The notes: a model not told the origin generated them from the letters alone. Shown: positions 1-5,413, counted from the stretch's first letter. The stretch is 9,168 nt of DNA from Akkermansia sp. (GCA_017555465.1 JAFZGH010000225.1:1-9168), one strand, 5' to 3'. Made by a program: numbers and translations.

Positions 1-429
1 CAAATCCGGCCAGTCAACCAGAATGCCCATGGGGAGTTCCCCCAGCCGCGTCACTTCGCGCAGGCTCTTGTCTGCAAACACATCATTATGCGCCAGGGTG
101 GCATCCGGCACGTTGTAAAGCATCTGGATGATGGACTGGCGGGCGTAGTAGCGCCCGTCGGCATCGTTGGCATAAATGGTGAGCTTCCCCGGGGTGATAT
201 CGATAGCATAGCCGCCGGGTACATCTGGCAGTTTCTCCCACAGGCCCCCCTTGCTATCCGGGGTGCGCATGAAGGTCTGGGCTTCTGTAACGCGCGTGGT
301 CACCGAGCGCATGCCGTTAAGTTGCGGCTGGGGATAAATCACGACTGCCTCAGCGGCCTGGTGTCCGGTTATCAGAAAAAGCGCGGTGCTGAGCAAGGCT
401 CCGCAAAGAGATTTGAACTGCAGTTTCAT
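1..429 (-). CDS. Secreted GH20 beta-N-acetylhexosaminidase, N-terminal part (cut by left edge)
   Basis: Reading from ATG at 429 gives 143 residues open to the window edge. Residues 1-28 form a signal peptide: a Lys-containing start (MKLQFK), a hydrophobic core (GALLSTALFLITG) and an A-x-A site (AAEA) before VVIYPQP. The rest resembles the GH20 N-terminal domain, ending in the family's lead-in to the catalytic barrel: TIYANDADGRYYARQSIIQM, then VTRLGELPMGILVDWPDL. In known members DWPxx is followed by YRG and the barrel with the catalytic Asp-Glu pair, which lies outside the window. Such enzymes remove terminal GlcNAc or GalNAc from glycans; export suggests action in the periplasm or outside the cell, for example on mucin-type glycans or chitin fragments. 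There is no clear SD. The domain call is by motif recognition, and the exact substrate cannot be judged. Confidence 0.82.
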   Translation of the reverse strand, partial: MKLQFKSLCGALLSTALFLITGHQAAEAVVIYPQPQLNGMRSVTTRVTEAQTFMRTPDSKGGLWEKLPDVPGGYAIDITPGKLTIYANDADGRYYARQSIIQMLYNVPDATLAHNDVFADKSLREVTRLGELPMGILVDWPDL

Positions 430-478
430 AATTGCTTCAATAGTGAGAGAGAGAAACAGGATTGTTTCTTAATCCCAC

Positions 479-507
479 ATTATACGAATTCCATCCCGGT
501 ATGGCAA
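479..507 (-). promoter_or_regulatory. Sigma70-like promoter of the GH20 gene
   Basis: On the minus strand, TTGCCA (507-502) and a perfect TATAAT (484-479) are 17 bases apart. Transcription would start near 472, giving a leader of about 43 bases rich in CT repeats with no evident SD before the ATG at 429. Confidence 0.75.
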
Positions 508-542
508 GTAGGAAATGTTATTTTTTTCGCGTGAAATCAACA

Positions 543-573
543 AAAAGCCCCACATCAGTCATGTGGGGCTTTT
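543..573 (-). terminator. Rho-independent terminator of tRNA-Ser
   Basis: A perfect 13-bp stem (543-555 with 561-573) closes a 5-base loop. Read on the minus strand it starts a few bases after the tRNA-Ser 3' end and runs into a T-rich end. It also insulates the tRNA from the GH20 promoter further along. Confidence 0.85.
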
Positions 574-577
574 CTTA

Positions 578-664
578 CGGATGGGGTGGGATTCGAACCC
601 ACGGAAGGGATTAACCTTCGGCGGTTTTCAAGACCGCTGCATTCAACCACTCTGCCACCCATCC
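578..664 (-). tRNA. tRNA-Ser (anticodon UGA)
   Basis: This 87-base cloverleaf has acceptor GGATGGG pairing with CCCATCC and discriminator G73, as expected for serine. The anticodon stem GCGGT/ACCGC closes the loop CTTGAAA, so the anticodon is TGA (plus-strand 628-630). There is a long variable arm typical of class II tRNAs and a T-loop GTTCGAATC. The CCA end is not encoded. It reads UCA and, by wobble, other UCN codons. Confidence 0.97.
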
Positions 665-698
665 GGAGGTTTGCAGGCTTGGTAGCGTGCTGGCGCTG

Positions 699-727
699 AT
701 ACTAGCCCACGCGCCTGCCTGGTGCAA
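699..727 (-). promoter_or_regulatory. Promoter of tRNA-Ser
   Basis: On the minus strand, TTGCAC (727-722) and TAGTAT (704-699) are separated by 17 bases. The bases after the -10 (CAGCGCC) are GC-rich, as in discriminators of stringently controlled stable-RNA promoters; that regulation is an inference. Confidence 0.7.
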
Positions 728-785
728 GCTTTTTCTGTTTCATACCGGGGAAAAGAAGAAAAATTTAGTTTTTTTTAGTTTGGTC

Positions 786-814
786 TTGACGCGGAGGGGG
801 TGTCTGTGTATAAT
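786..814 (+). promoter_or_regulatory. Promoter of tRNA-Glu
   Basis: TTGACG (786-791) and a perfect TATAAT (809-814) have a 17-base spacer. An A/T-rich block at about 753-780 directly upstream could act as an UP element, and the discriminator CCGCCCGC (815-822) is GC-rich, both typical of strong, growth-rate-regulated stable-RNA promoters. Confidence 0.85.
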
Positions 815-848
815 CCGCCCGCAGTCACGCTGCGAGCATCATAAAGAT

Positions 849-920
849 GTCCCCATCGTCTAGGGGTTAGGACATATGATTCTCAGTCATAGAACCGCGG
901 TTCGAATCCGCGTGGGGATG
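849..920 (+). tRNA. tRNA-Glu (anticodon CUC)
   Basis: The 72-base cloverleaf starts GTCCCCATCGTCTAGGGG, as in bacterial tRNA-Glu. The anticodon stem TATGA/TCATA encloses loop TTCTCAG, giving anticodon CTC (882-884), which reads GAG. The T-arm CGCGG-TTCGAAT-CCGCG is intact, and the acceptor 3' strand TGGGGAT (913-919) is followed by G73. The terminal acceptor pair is therefore G1-U72 rather than G-C. CCA is not encoded. Another isoacceptor with UUC is needed elsewhere in the genome for GAA codons. Confidence 0.96.
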
Positions 921-924
921 CTCA

Positions 925-955
925 GAAAGCCCGAGGTTAACGCCTCGGGCTTTTC
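925..955 (+). terminator. Rho-independent terminator after tRNA-Glu
   Basis: AAAGCCCGAGG (926-936) pairs with CCTCGGGCTTT (943-953), an 11-bp perfect stem with a 6-base loop, followed by a short T-rich tail. It ends only 17 bases before the next gene's ATG. Confidence 0.85.
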
Positions 956-970
956 GTTTAGGGTAGAGTG

Positions 971-1459
971 ATGAATGTACGCCCGGTCAGTCCCGATGAT
1001 GCCGCCATCCTTGCTGCCATCTACAATTATTATGTGTGCGAAACGGTGATTTCATTTGAAACGGAGCCGCTGAGCGAGGGGGAGATGCGTGAGCGTATTG
1101 TGCAGACGTCTGCAGGATTCCCGTACCTGGTCTGTGAGGTGGACGGACAAGTGGTGGGGTATGCGTATGCCCACCGCTGGAAGGAACGAGCAGCTTACTA
1201 TCTGACCTGGGAGAGCACGATTTATCTGCATCGGGAGCACTGCGGTCAGGGGCTGGGGTGTTTGTTAATGGAAGCGTTGTTGCCCCAGTGCCGGGAACGG
1301 GGCTGTCGCGCGTTGATTGCCTGTATTACGGGGGAGAATACCGCCAGTGTGGCATTTCATGAGTCTCTGGGGTTCCGGCCGGTATCGCATTTTCCTGCGG
1401 TGGGCTGCAAGTTCGGGCGACTGCTGGATGTGGTGGATTTGTATCTCCCCCTTCAATGA
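971..1459 (+). CDS. GNAT N-acetyltransferase, phosphinothricin-acetyltransferase (PAT/Bar) type
   Basis: A 162-residue protein matches the PAT branch of the GNAT fold along its whole length: the AAIYNYYV and TVISFE elements (about 16-30), YLVCEVDGQVVGYAYAHRWKERAAY (split across 52-76), acetyl-CoA loop CGQGLG (91-96), and NTASVAFHESLGF plus VGCKFGR near the C-terminus. Relatives transfer acetyl from acetyl-CoA to amino groups of phosphinothricin, methionine sulfone/sulfoximine or related amino acids; the natural substrate here is unknown. The first position of the acetyl-CoA loop motif is Cys91 where Arg or Gln is usual. I prefer ATG 971 over the adjacent GTG 968 because AGGG at 960-963 lies 7 bases ahead of it. 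The tRNA-Glu terminator almost abuts the start, so the promoter must overlap it or expression depends on read-through. Confidence 0.85.
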   Translation: MNVRPVSPDDAAILAAIYNYYVCETVISFETEPLSEGEMRERIVQTSAGFPYLVCEVDGQVVGYAYAHRWKERAAYYLTWESTIYLHREHCGQGLGCLLMEALLPQCRERGCRALIACITGENTASVAFHESLGFRPVSHFPAVGCKFGRLLDVVDLYLPLQ

Positions 1460-1488
1460 AAAAAAACAGCCCCGGAGAACCGGGGCTG
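1459..1488 (-). terminator. Rho-independent terminator of the ybjN-fabI operon
   Basis: CAGCCCCGG (1467-1475) and CCGGGGCTG (1480-1488) form a 9-bp stem with a 4-base loop. On the minus strand the stem is followed by eight T (1466-1459), 28 bases beyond the fabI stop. It overlaps the last base of the convergent GNAT gene's stop codon. On the plus strand no T-run follows, so it serves mainly fabI. Confidence 0.85.
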
Positions 1489-1515
1489 CTGAAAAATGTG
1501 TGTTGTTGCCGGGCT

Positions 1516-2310
1516 TTACATGCCGACGATTTCGTAACCGCCGTCTACGTAGAGAATCTGGCCGGTCATGGAGGCTGCGCCATCGCTGGCGAGGTAGGTG
1601 GCAGTGGCACCCAGTTCCTCCAGTGTGCAGGAGCGCTGCAGCGGGGCTTTTTCCTCGTATACCTTGAACATGCCGGTGAAGCCGGATACGCCGCGGGCGG
1701 CCAGGGTCTGCACCGGGCCGGCAGAGATGCAGTTCACGCGGATGGGGGCTTCGCGGCGACCCAGGTCGTACGCCAGGTACTTGCAGCAGGTTTCCAGGGC
1801 TGCCTTGGAAACGGCCATGAGGTTGTAGTTGGGTACTACCTTCTGGCTGGCGTAGTAGGTAAGGGCGGTGATGCTGCCGCCGTTGACCATGAACGGAGCC
1901 ACGGCGCGGGAGAGGGCGATGAGCGAGTACGCGGAAATCTGCAGGGAGAGGTTCCAGGCATCGCGCGGAATCTCGGAGAAGTGGCCTTCCAGGGTGCCGG
2001 GGGCTTTGGGGGCAAAGGCGACGGCATGCAGCAGCATGTCCACGTGGTCGGTGTGCTCTCCCACGAAGGTGAAGAAGTCTGCAATGGACTGGTCATCGCT
2101 CACATCCAGTGAGCAGATGGGGGTGTCTTCGCCGAAGTGCTCTTTCACCAGCTTGATGACGCCGTCCTTGAGGCGTTCGCCCTGGTAGTTGAAGATGAGT
2201 TTTGCGCCGGCTGCATGCCAGGCCTTGGCGATGCCGAATGCGATGCTGCGGTGGTTGGCGACACCGGTCACGATGCCGACTTTTCCAGCTAAGGGTTTGT
2301 CGAGGGACAT
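1516..2310 (-). CDS. fabI: Enoyl-[acyl-carrier-protein] reductase (NADH), FabI
   Basis: The 264-residue protein is a short-chain dehydrogenase/reductase of the FabI branch, close to the usual 255-265. It reduces trans-2-enoyl-ACP to acyl-ACP, the last step of each fatty-acid elongation cycle, in the cytoplasm as a tetramer. Visible features are the dinucleotide loop GIVTGVANHRSIAFGIA (12-28), LLHAVAFAP (93-101), the catalytic Tyr152/Tyr162 and Lys169 with the 10- and 7-residue spacing of E. coli Tyr146/Tyr156/Lys163, ISAGPVQTLAA (195-205), and a C-terminal TGQILYVDGG. Ala98 sits at E. coli Gly93, but Ala is also natural in triclosan-sensitive FabI such as that of Staphylococcus aureus. ATG 2310 (context CATATG) has no SD. 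It lies 21 bases after the ybjN-like gene and is probably co-transcribed with it. Confidence 0.96.
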   Translation of the reverse strand: MSLDKPLAGKVGIVTGVANHRSIAFGIAKAWHAAGAKLIFNYQGERLKDGVIKLVKEHFGEDTPICSLDVSDDQSIADFFTFVGEHTDHVDMLLHAVAFAPKAPGTLEGHFSEIPRDAWNLSLQISAYSLIALSRAVAPFMVNGGSITALTYYASQKVVPNYNLMAVSKAALETCCKYLAYDLGRREAPIRVNCISAGPVQTLAARGVSGFTGMFKVYEEKAPLQRSCTLEELGATATYLASDGAASMTGQILYVDGGYEIVGM

Positions 2311-2331
2311 ATGGGGTGTATCTGGTTGGGG

Positions 2332-2787
2332 TTAGTACAGGGGGAATTCCTGCATGATGATGCGGGGATAGGTATGAGCCATGCTGATACCTACGTCCTC
2401 CATGTGCTTGATCTGGGCACGGATTTCCTCTTCCGTGACATCAACATTCGAGACGACGTATTTGAGACGATAGTATACCAGGCCGCTGTCCATGTCAATG
2501 AGCAGCTGGCCTTCCGGCAGGTTGGCGTTGAGCGTGAGCAGGAGCATGCTCACCTCGGCACGGTCTGCCGGGGAGATGCGATAGGCAAAGTTGACGTCGA
2601 ATACCAGACTGCAGGGCTCTTTCAGTTCGGTGAACATGAAGGAGCAGGGAATGTCTGTGTCGGTAACGGGAAGATAGGCCAGTCCGATTTTTTCGTTTTC
2701 TGCCCCCATGGTGACCCACTGGTAGGATTCACCGTGGCTGATGAGATGCTGGCGCACTTGAGCCAGAAGATTCGGATGATTCGACAT
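2332..2787 (-). CDS. YbjN-domain protein (type III secretion chaperone-like fold)
   Basis: This 151-residue acidic protein has no signal peptide or membrane segment. It resembles the YbjN family: an alpha/beta N-terminus, a central sheet (SFMFTELKEPCSLVFDVNF, 49-67), LLLTLNANLPEGQLLIDMDS (82-101) followed by GLVYYRLKYVV (102-112), and a helix EEEIRAQIKHMEDVGISMA with a C-terminal YPRI. YbjN proteins share the CesT/Tir-chaperone-like fold, but their molecular role is poorly known; no type III secretion genes are seen here. It is the first gene of a unit with fabI, which suggests linked expression but does not prove linked function. ATG 2787 lacks an SD. Confidence 0.72.
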   Translation of the reverse strand: MSNHPNLLAQVRQHLISHGESYQWVTMGAENEKIGLAYLPVTDTDIPCSFMFTELKEPCSLVFDVNFAYRISPADRAEVSMLLLTLNANLPEGQLLIDMDSGLVYYRLKYVVSNVDVTEEEIRAQIKHMEDVGISMAHTYPRIIMQEFPLY

Positions 2788-2813
2788 ATGATGAAGATGG
2801 GCTGGTGGTTACC

Positions 2814-2833
2814 GCGGGGATGTGCATCTCCGC
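2814..2833 (-). promoter_or_regulatory. Near-perfect palindrome in the ybjN-fabI leader
   Basis: GCGGGGATGTGCATCTCCGC is a 20-base dyad with nine paired positions per arm, one of them G-T. It lies between the likely transcription start (about 2841) and the ybjN-like ATG. It could be a repressor operator or a leader hairpin; nothing identifies the binding partner. Confidence 0.4.
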
Positions 2834-2847
2834 TATGATCTGGTAAC

Positions 2848-2876
2848 ATAGTACACGCCGGCCGGTGCCAAGTCAA
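2848..2876 (-). promoter_or_regulatory. Sigma70-like promoter of ybjN-fabI
   Basis: On the minus strand, TTGACT (2876-2871) and TACTAT (2853-2848) are separated by 17 bases. The predicted start near 2841 leaves a leader of about 54 bases before the ATG at 2787. Confidence 0.8.
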
Positions 2877-2923
2877 GCTTTAGTGTGCCAAAATTGCCGC
2901 TTCTTTGCAGTGGAGGTCTCGGC

Positions 2924-3373
2924 TCAGTGCTGCATCTTTGCGACAATGCTGGTGAGAGCCTGCATCTCCTCTGGGGAAAGAGCTTGTGCACGATTGTCGA
3001 TTTCGGCATGAAAATGCGCATAGACATTTTCGAAAATTGCAAGCCCCTGCTCGGTGAGTGTGAGGCGAACCGAACGGCGATCGTCCGGGTTCTGGGTGCG
3101 CTGAGTATATCCCTTCGTTACCAGCGTGTCTACGAGCAGAGAGGTGGCGGGGACTGTCATCTGCATGCGTTTGGCGAGTTCTTTCAGTGCAACACCCTGC
3201 GGCTTTTCTTCCAGCATCAGCTTGAGCTGGGAAATTGCAGACCCTTGGCGGACAGTAAGCCCCAGCATTGTGCTCTTGTCTGCTTCTTTGAGCGCTTTGA
3301 TGCTGTCGCGGCGTAGGTCATCGAGTGTTTCAAGAAGTTGTCTGAATAATAAGTGGGGTGATTTATCTGTCAT
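2924..3373 (-). CDS. MarR-family transcriptional regulator
   Basis: From ATG 3373 the protein has 149 residues, the usual MarR size. Dimerising helices flank a winged helix-turn-helix: QGVALKELAKRMQMTVPATS (59-78) with recognition helix around VPATSLLVDTLVTKG, then the wing DDRRSVRLTLTEQG (97-110), the family's most typical signature. Such proteins bind palindromic operators as dimers and are often relieved by small aromatic or lipophilic ligands. An in-frame ATG at 3418 would add 15 residues, but a promoter-like sequence lies inside that extension, so 3373 is preferred. It is upstream of ybjN-fabI on the same strand; MarR-type FabT controls fatty-acid genes in streptococci, so regulation of fabI is conceivable but unproven. 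Self-regulation is usual for the family. I see no terminator after it. Confidence 0.9.
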   Translation of the reverse strand: MTDKSPHLLFRQLLETLDDLRRDSIKALKEADKSTMLGLTVRQGSAISQLKLMLEEKPQGVALKELAKRMQMTVPATSLLVDTLVTKGYTQRTQNPDDRRSVRLTLTEQGLAIFENVYAHFHAEIDNRAQALSPEEMQALTSIVAKMQH

Positions 3374-3383
3374 CTCAGTGGCT

Positions 3384-3412
3384 ATACTACTAGTCAGAAT
3401 GCGGTTTGTCCA
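3384..3412 (-). promoter_or_regulatory. Candidate marR promoter immediately before the start codon
   Basis: On the minus strand, TGGACA (3412-3407) and TAGTAT (3389-3384) have a 17-base spacer. Transcription would begin near 3377, only about four bases before ATG 3373, implying a leaderless or nearly leaderless mRNA. Confidence 0.5.
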
Positions 3413-3418
3413 GCCCAA

Positions 3419-3785
3419 AAAATACGGGAAAATTCTTTTTTGTTAGATTGCAGTGAGAAAAATAACATATTATTTGTTAACTGTTTTTTTACTGGTTCTG
3501 GATGGGATGTTTAGGATGCAGTAGGGAAATTTCGATTCCTTGCGCCATGTGTGACGCAAGGAATTACACTAAATTATTGTTGTTGCAGCAGATTGTACAA
3601 TCAAGGAAAAAAAAGGATTAAAGATGGCCTGTTAATTTTCAGTCTCGTTGTTTATGTGGCGTGCGGAATTGAAGTCTGTGTTGCAATGGTTTGAAAACAG
3701 TTCAGATGAAACTTTGGGGGACATGTGCCGAAGCTTAGGAAAACGCCTTGATTTTTTTTGAGCGGAGGAGTAAAATAGATGCGTT
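3419..3785. other. AT-rich intergenic region and pyrE leader
   Basis: This 367-base stretch separates marR (minus) from pyrE (plus) and holds no recognisable gene. It contains a spaced dyad TAACA-7-TGTTA (3463-3479), a perfect 10-bp stem (3535-3544 with 3555-3564), a TACAAT hexamer (3596-3601) without a good -35, an unrecognised 35-codon open frame (3654-3761) without SD, a T8 run (3752-3759) and the SD GGAGGAG (3764-3770). I could not assign the pyrE promoter with confidence. Confidence 0.6.
3535..3564. repeat. Perfect 10-bp inverted repeat (stem-loop)
   Basis: ATTCCTTGCG (3535-3544) and CGCAAGGAAT (3555-3564) flank a 10-base loop. No T-run follows on the plus strand, so it is not a normal terminator. 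It could be a leader-RNA structure or a protein-binding dyad. Confidence 0.6.
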
Positions 3786-3793
3786 ATGACTGA
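3764..3793 (+). promoter_or_regulatory. SD and four-codon mini-ORF overlapping the pyrE start
   Basis: GGAGGAG (3764-3770) is a near-ideal SD. It is 8 bases from ATG 3779, which opens the frame ATG CGT TAT GAC TGA (3779-3793), but 15 bases from the pyrE ATG (3786). The pyrE start lies inside the mini-ORF in another frame, and the mini-ORF stop begins 2 bases after the pyrE ATG. This could tune pyrE translation by competition or re-initiation. Confidence 0.45.
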
Positions 3794-4352
3794 TGCCAAA
3801 AAAGAACTGCTCAATATTCTGCTTGCCAAGTCCATCAAGACTGGCCATTTTATTCTTGCTTCCGGCAAGGAGAGTGATTTGTACTGCGACTGCCGCATCA
3901 CGGCGCTGGATGCCCGCGGTGCGAACCTGATTGGTCAGGTTGGCTGGGAGCTGGTGCAGGAGGAAATTATGCCCAAGTTCCCCGGCGTGACTTCCATTGG
4001 CGGTATGACCATGGGAGCAGACCCCATTTCGCTGGCCATCGGTATGTATTCCGTGGAGGCAGATGAGCCGCTCAAGGTGTTTACGGTGCGCAAGGAAGCC
4101 AAGGATCATGGCCGCGGCAAGCGCATCGAGGGTAACTTTGAAGCAGGGCAGGAAGTCATCGTGGTGGATGATGTGATTACTACTGGTGGCTCAACGCTCA
4201 AGGCTATTGATGCCATTGAGGCCGAAGGAGGCAAGGTGGTGGCAGCTCTTGTGCTGGTGGACCGCCAGGAGGGTGGCCGCGAGGCCATCGAAAGCCGCGG
4301 CATTCCGGTGTTCCCCATGTTCACCCGTGCCACGATTTTCGGCGATAAGTAA
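3786..4352 (+). CDS. pyrE: Orotate phosphoribosyltransferase
   Basis: This 188-residue cytoplasmic enzyme transfers the phosphoribosyl group of PRPP to orotate, forming OMP in de novo pyrimidine synthesis; it works as a dimer. The PRPP-binding motif VIVVDDVITTGGS is at 124-136, and the flexible catalytic loop RKEAKDHGRGKRIEG is at 102-116 with Lys103, Lys106 and His108. The N-terminal SGKESDLYCDCR (26-37) and GGMTMGADPI (72-81) are also typical. No other in-frame start exists, because TAA at 3771 closes the frame upstream. It is followed after two bases by a GH3 gene, so the two are almost certainly co-transcribed and probably translationally coupled. No pyrF is seen nearby. Confidence 0.96.
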   Translation: MTDAKKELLNILLAKSIKTGHFILASGKESDLYCDCRITALDARGANLIGQVGWELVQEEIMPKFPGVTSIGGMTMGADPISLAIGMYSVEADEPLKVFTVRKEAKDHGRGKRIEGNFEAGQEVIVVDDVITTGGSTLKAIDAIEAEGGKVVAALVLVDRQEGGREAIESRGIPVFPMFTRATIFGDK

Positions 4353-4354
4353 AC

Positions 4355-5413
4355 ATGCTGCCCGTTATTGCAGGTGTAGAAGGACTTGTGCTCACGCCGC
4401 GTGAGCGCGAGCTCTTCGCGCGTCTGCAGCCTGCGGGGTATATACTCTTTACCCGTAATATTGCGGATTATGAGCTCACCCGCGAGCTCACCGATGAGCT
4501 GCGCCGCCTGACCACCGGACCGGATGCGCCCATCATTGCCATTGACCAGGAGGGCGGACGCGTGGTGCGCACGGCGGAAATCGGCGTGCCGCTGCCCTCG
4601 GCGGCAGCGCTGGCGCAGGCTGGCAGCAGCCACCTCATCCGCCAGGCTGCCTGCTACAACGCGGCTTGTCTGCACACCCTGGGGGTGAATACGAACTTTG
4701 CCCCGGTGCTGGATCTTGCCTCGCCGCATGCGAATGCGCTGCCAAGCCGCTGCTGGGGGGCAGATACGCAGGAGGTCATCACGAATGCCGGGGTGTGGAA
4801 CCGCACTTCTTTTGCGCGGGGAATGATGACCTGTGGCAAGCATTTCCCCGGCATGGGTGCGGCAGAATGTGACCCGCACCATGATCTGCCCGTGCTGCAC
4901 GGCACGCGCGAGTCCTTTCTGGCTTCTGCCGCTATGCCGTTTACGGCGCTCATGCCGGAGCTGCCTTCGCTCATGATTGCGCACCTCCTCATCCCGGAGA
5001 TTGATGCAGAGCTTCCCACCTCCCTTTCCCCTGCGCTGGTGCAGGGCTTCCTGCGCGACCAGCTGGGGTATGAAGGTGTGGTGTTTACTGATGACCTGTG
5101 CATGGGGGCGATTGCCAAGCGCTATGCCCCCGCCGAATCTGCTGCCATGGCTTTGCGCGCCGGGTGTGATTTGCCGCTCATCTGCCACGATGCGGTGGAG
5201 CACCTCGAAGCCACTGCTGCAGCTATTGAGGTGCTGCCGGCAGATATCATAGAAGCGGTGCAGCAACGCGTGGCGCGTTTCCGCCTGCATATTTCCACCC
5301 AGCTCCCCATGACTTTCATTGAGTGGAATGATTATTTGAAAAATGTGGCTGATTTCACGGCCTCTGTGCCAGAGGTGGGCGCAGCTCCCGGTTCCCCGGT
5401 GCAGGAATACTGA
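4355..5413 (+). CDS. NagZ-like GH3 beta-N-acetylhexosaminidase
   Basis: The 352-residue protein is a single-domain GH3 enzyme of the NagZ branch (E. coli NagZ has 341). It has no signal peptide, so it should act in the cytoplasm, where NagZ releases GlcNAc from muropeptides carrying 1,6-anhydro-MurNAc during peptidoglycan recycling. Visible motifs are IDQEGGRVVR (63-72), NFAPVLDL (114-121), SRCWGAD (131-137), GKHFPG (161-166), the Asp173-x-His175 dyad that supplies the acid/base in this family, and VVFTDDLCM (242-250) with the presumed nucleophile Asp246. Compared with classic NagZ, KHFPGHG reads KHFPGMG and DSH reads DPH; catalytic residues are kept. The start is two bases after the pyrE stop with little SD, suggesting coupling to pyrE. 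A broader cytoplasmic hexosaminidase role is also possible. Confidence 0.88.
   Translation: MLPVIAGVEGLVLTPRERELFARLQPAGYILFTRNIADYELTRELTDELRRLTTGPDAPIIAIDQEGGRVVRTAEIGVPLPSAAALAQAGSSHLIRQAACYNAACLHTLGVNTNFAPVLDLASPHANALPSRCWGADTQEVITNAGVWNRTSFARGMMTCGKHFPGMGAAECDPHHDLPVLHGTRESFLASAAMPFTALMPELPSLMIAHLLIPEIDAELPTSLSPALVQGFLRDQLGYEGVVFTDDLCMGAIAKRYAPAESAAMALRAGCDLPLICHDAVEHLEATAAAIEVLPADIIEAVQQRVARFRLHISTQLPMTFIEWNDYLKNVADFTASVPEVGAAPGSPVQEY

Noticed and set aside
88..534. A 148-codon plus-strand frame at the left edge
   Set aside because: It is antisense to the GH20 coding region and crosses that gene's promoter; its translation shows no domain.
578..920. tRNA genes as an integration site for a mobile element
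   Set aside because: No integrase gene, no direct repeat of a tRNA 3' end and no phage-like genes were seen nearby.
1467..1488. Hairpin as a terminator for the GNAT gene
   Set aside because: On the plus strand it is followed by CTGAAAAATG, not T; its T-run is on the minus strand, so it belongs to fabI.
2000..2030. FabI Ala98 at the position of E. coli Gly93, where changes cause triclosan resistance
   Set aside because: Ala occurs naturally there in triclosan-sensitive FabI such as the S. aureus enzyme, so it does not predict resistance.
1456..2112. Open frame of 218 codons antisense to fabI, and a similar one at 2311-2838 antisense to the ybjN-like gene
   Set aside because: Both mirror conserved genes and have no family features of their own.
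3752..3759. T8 run before pyrE as a transcription terminator
   Set aside because: No stable hairpin directly precedes it; only a 3-bp AGG/CCT pairing is visible.
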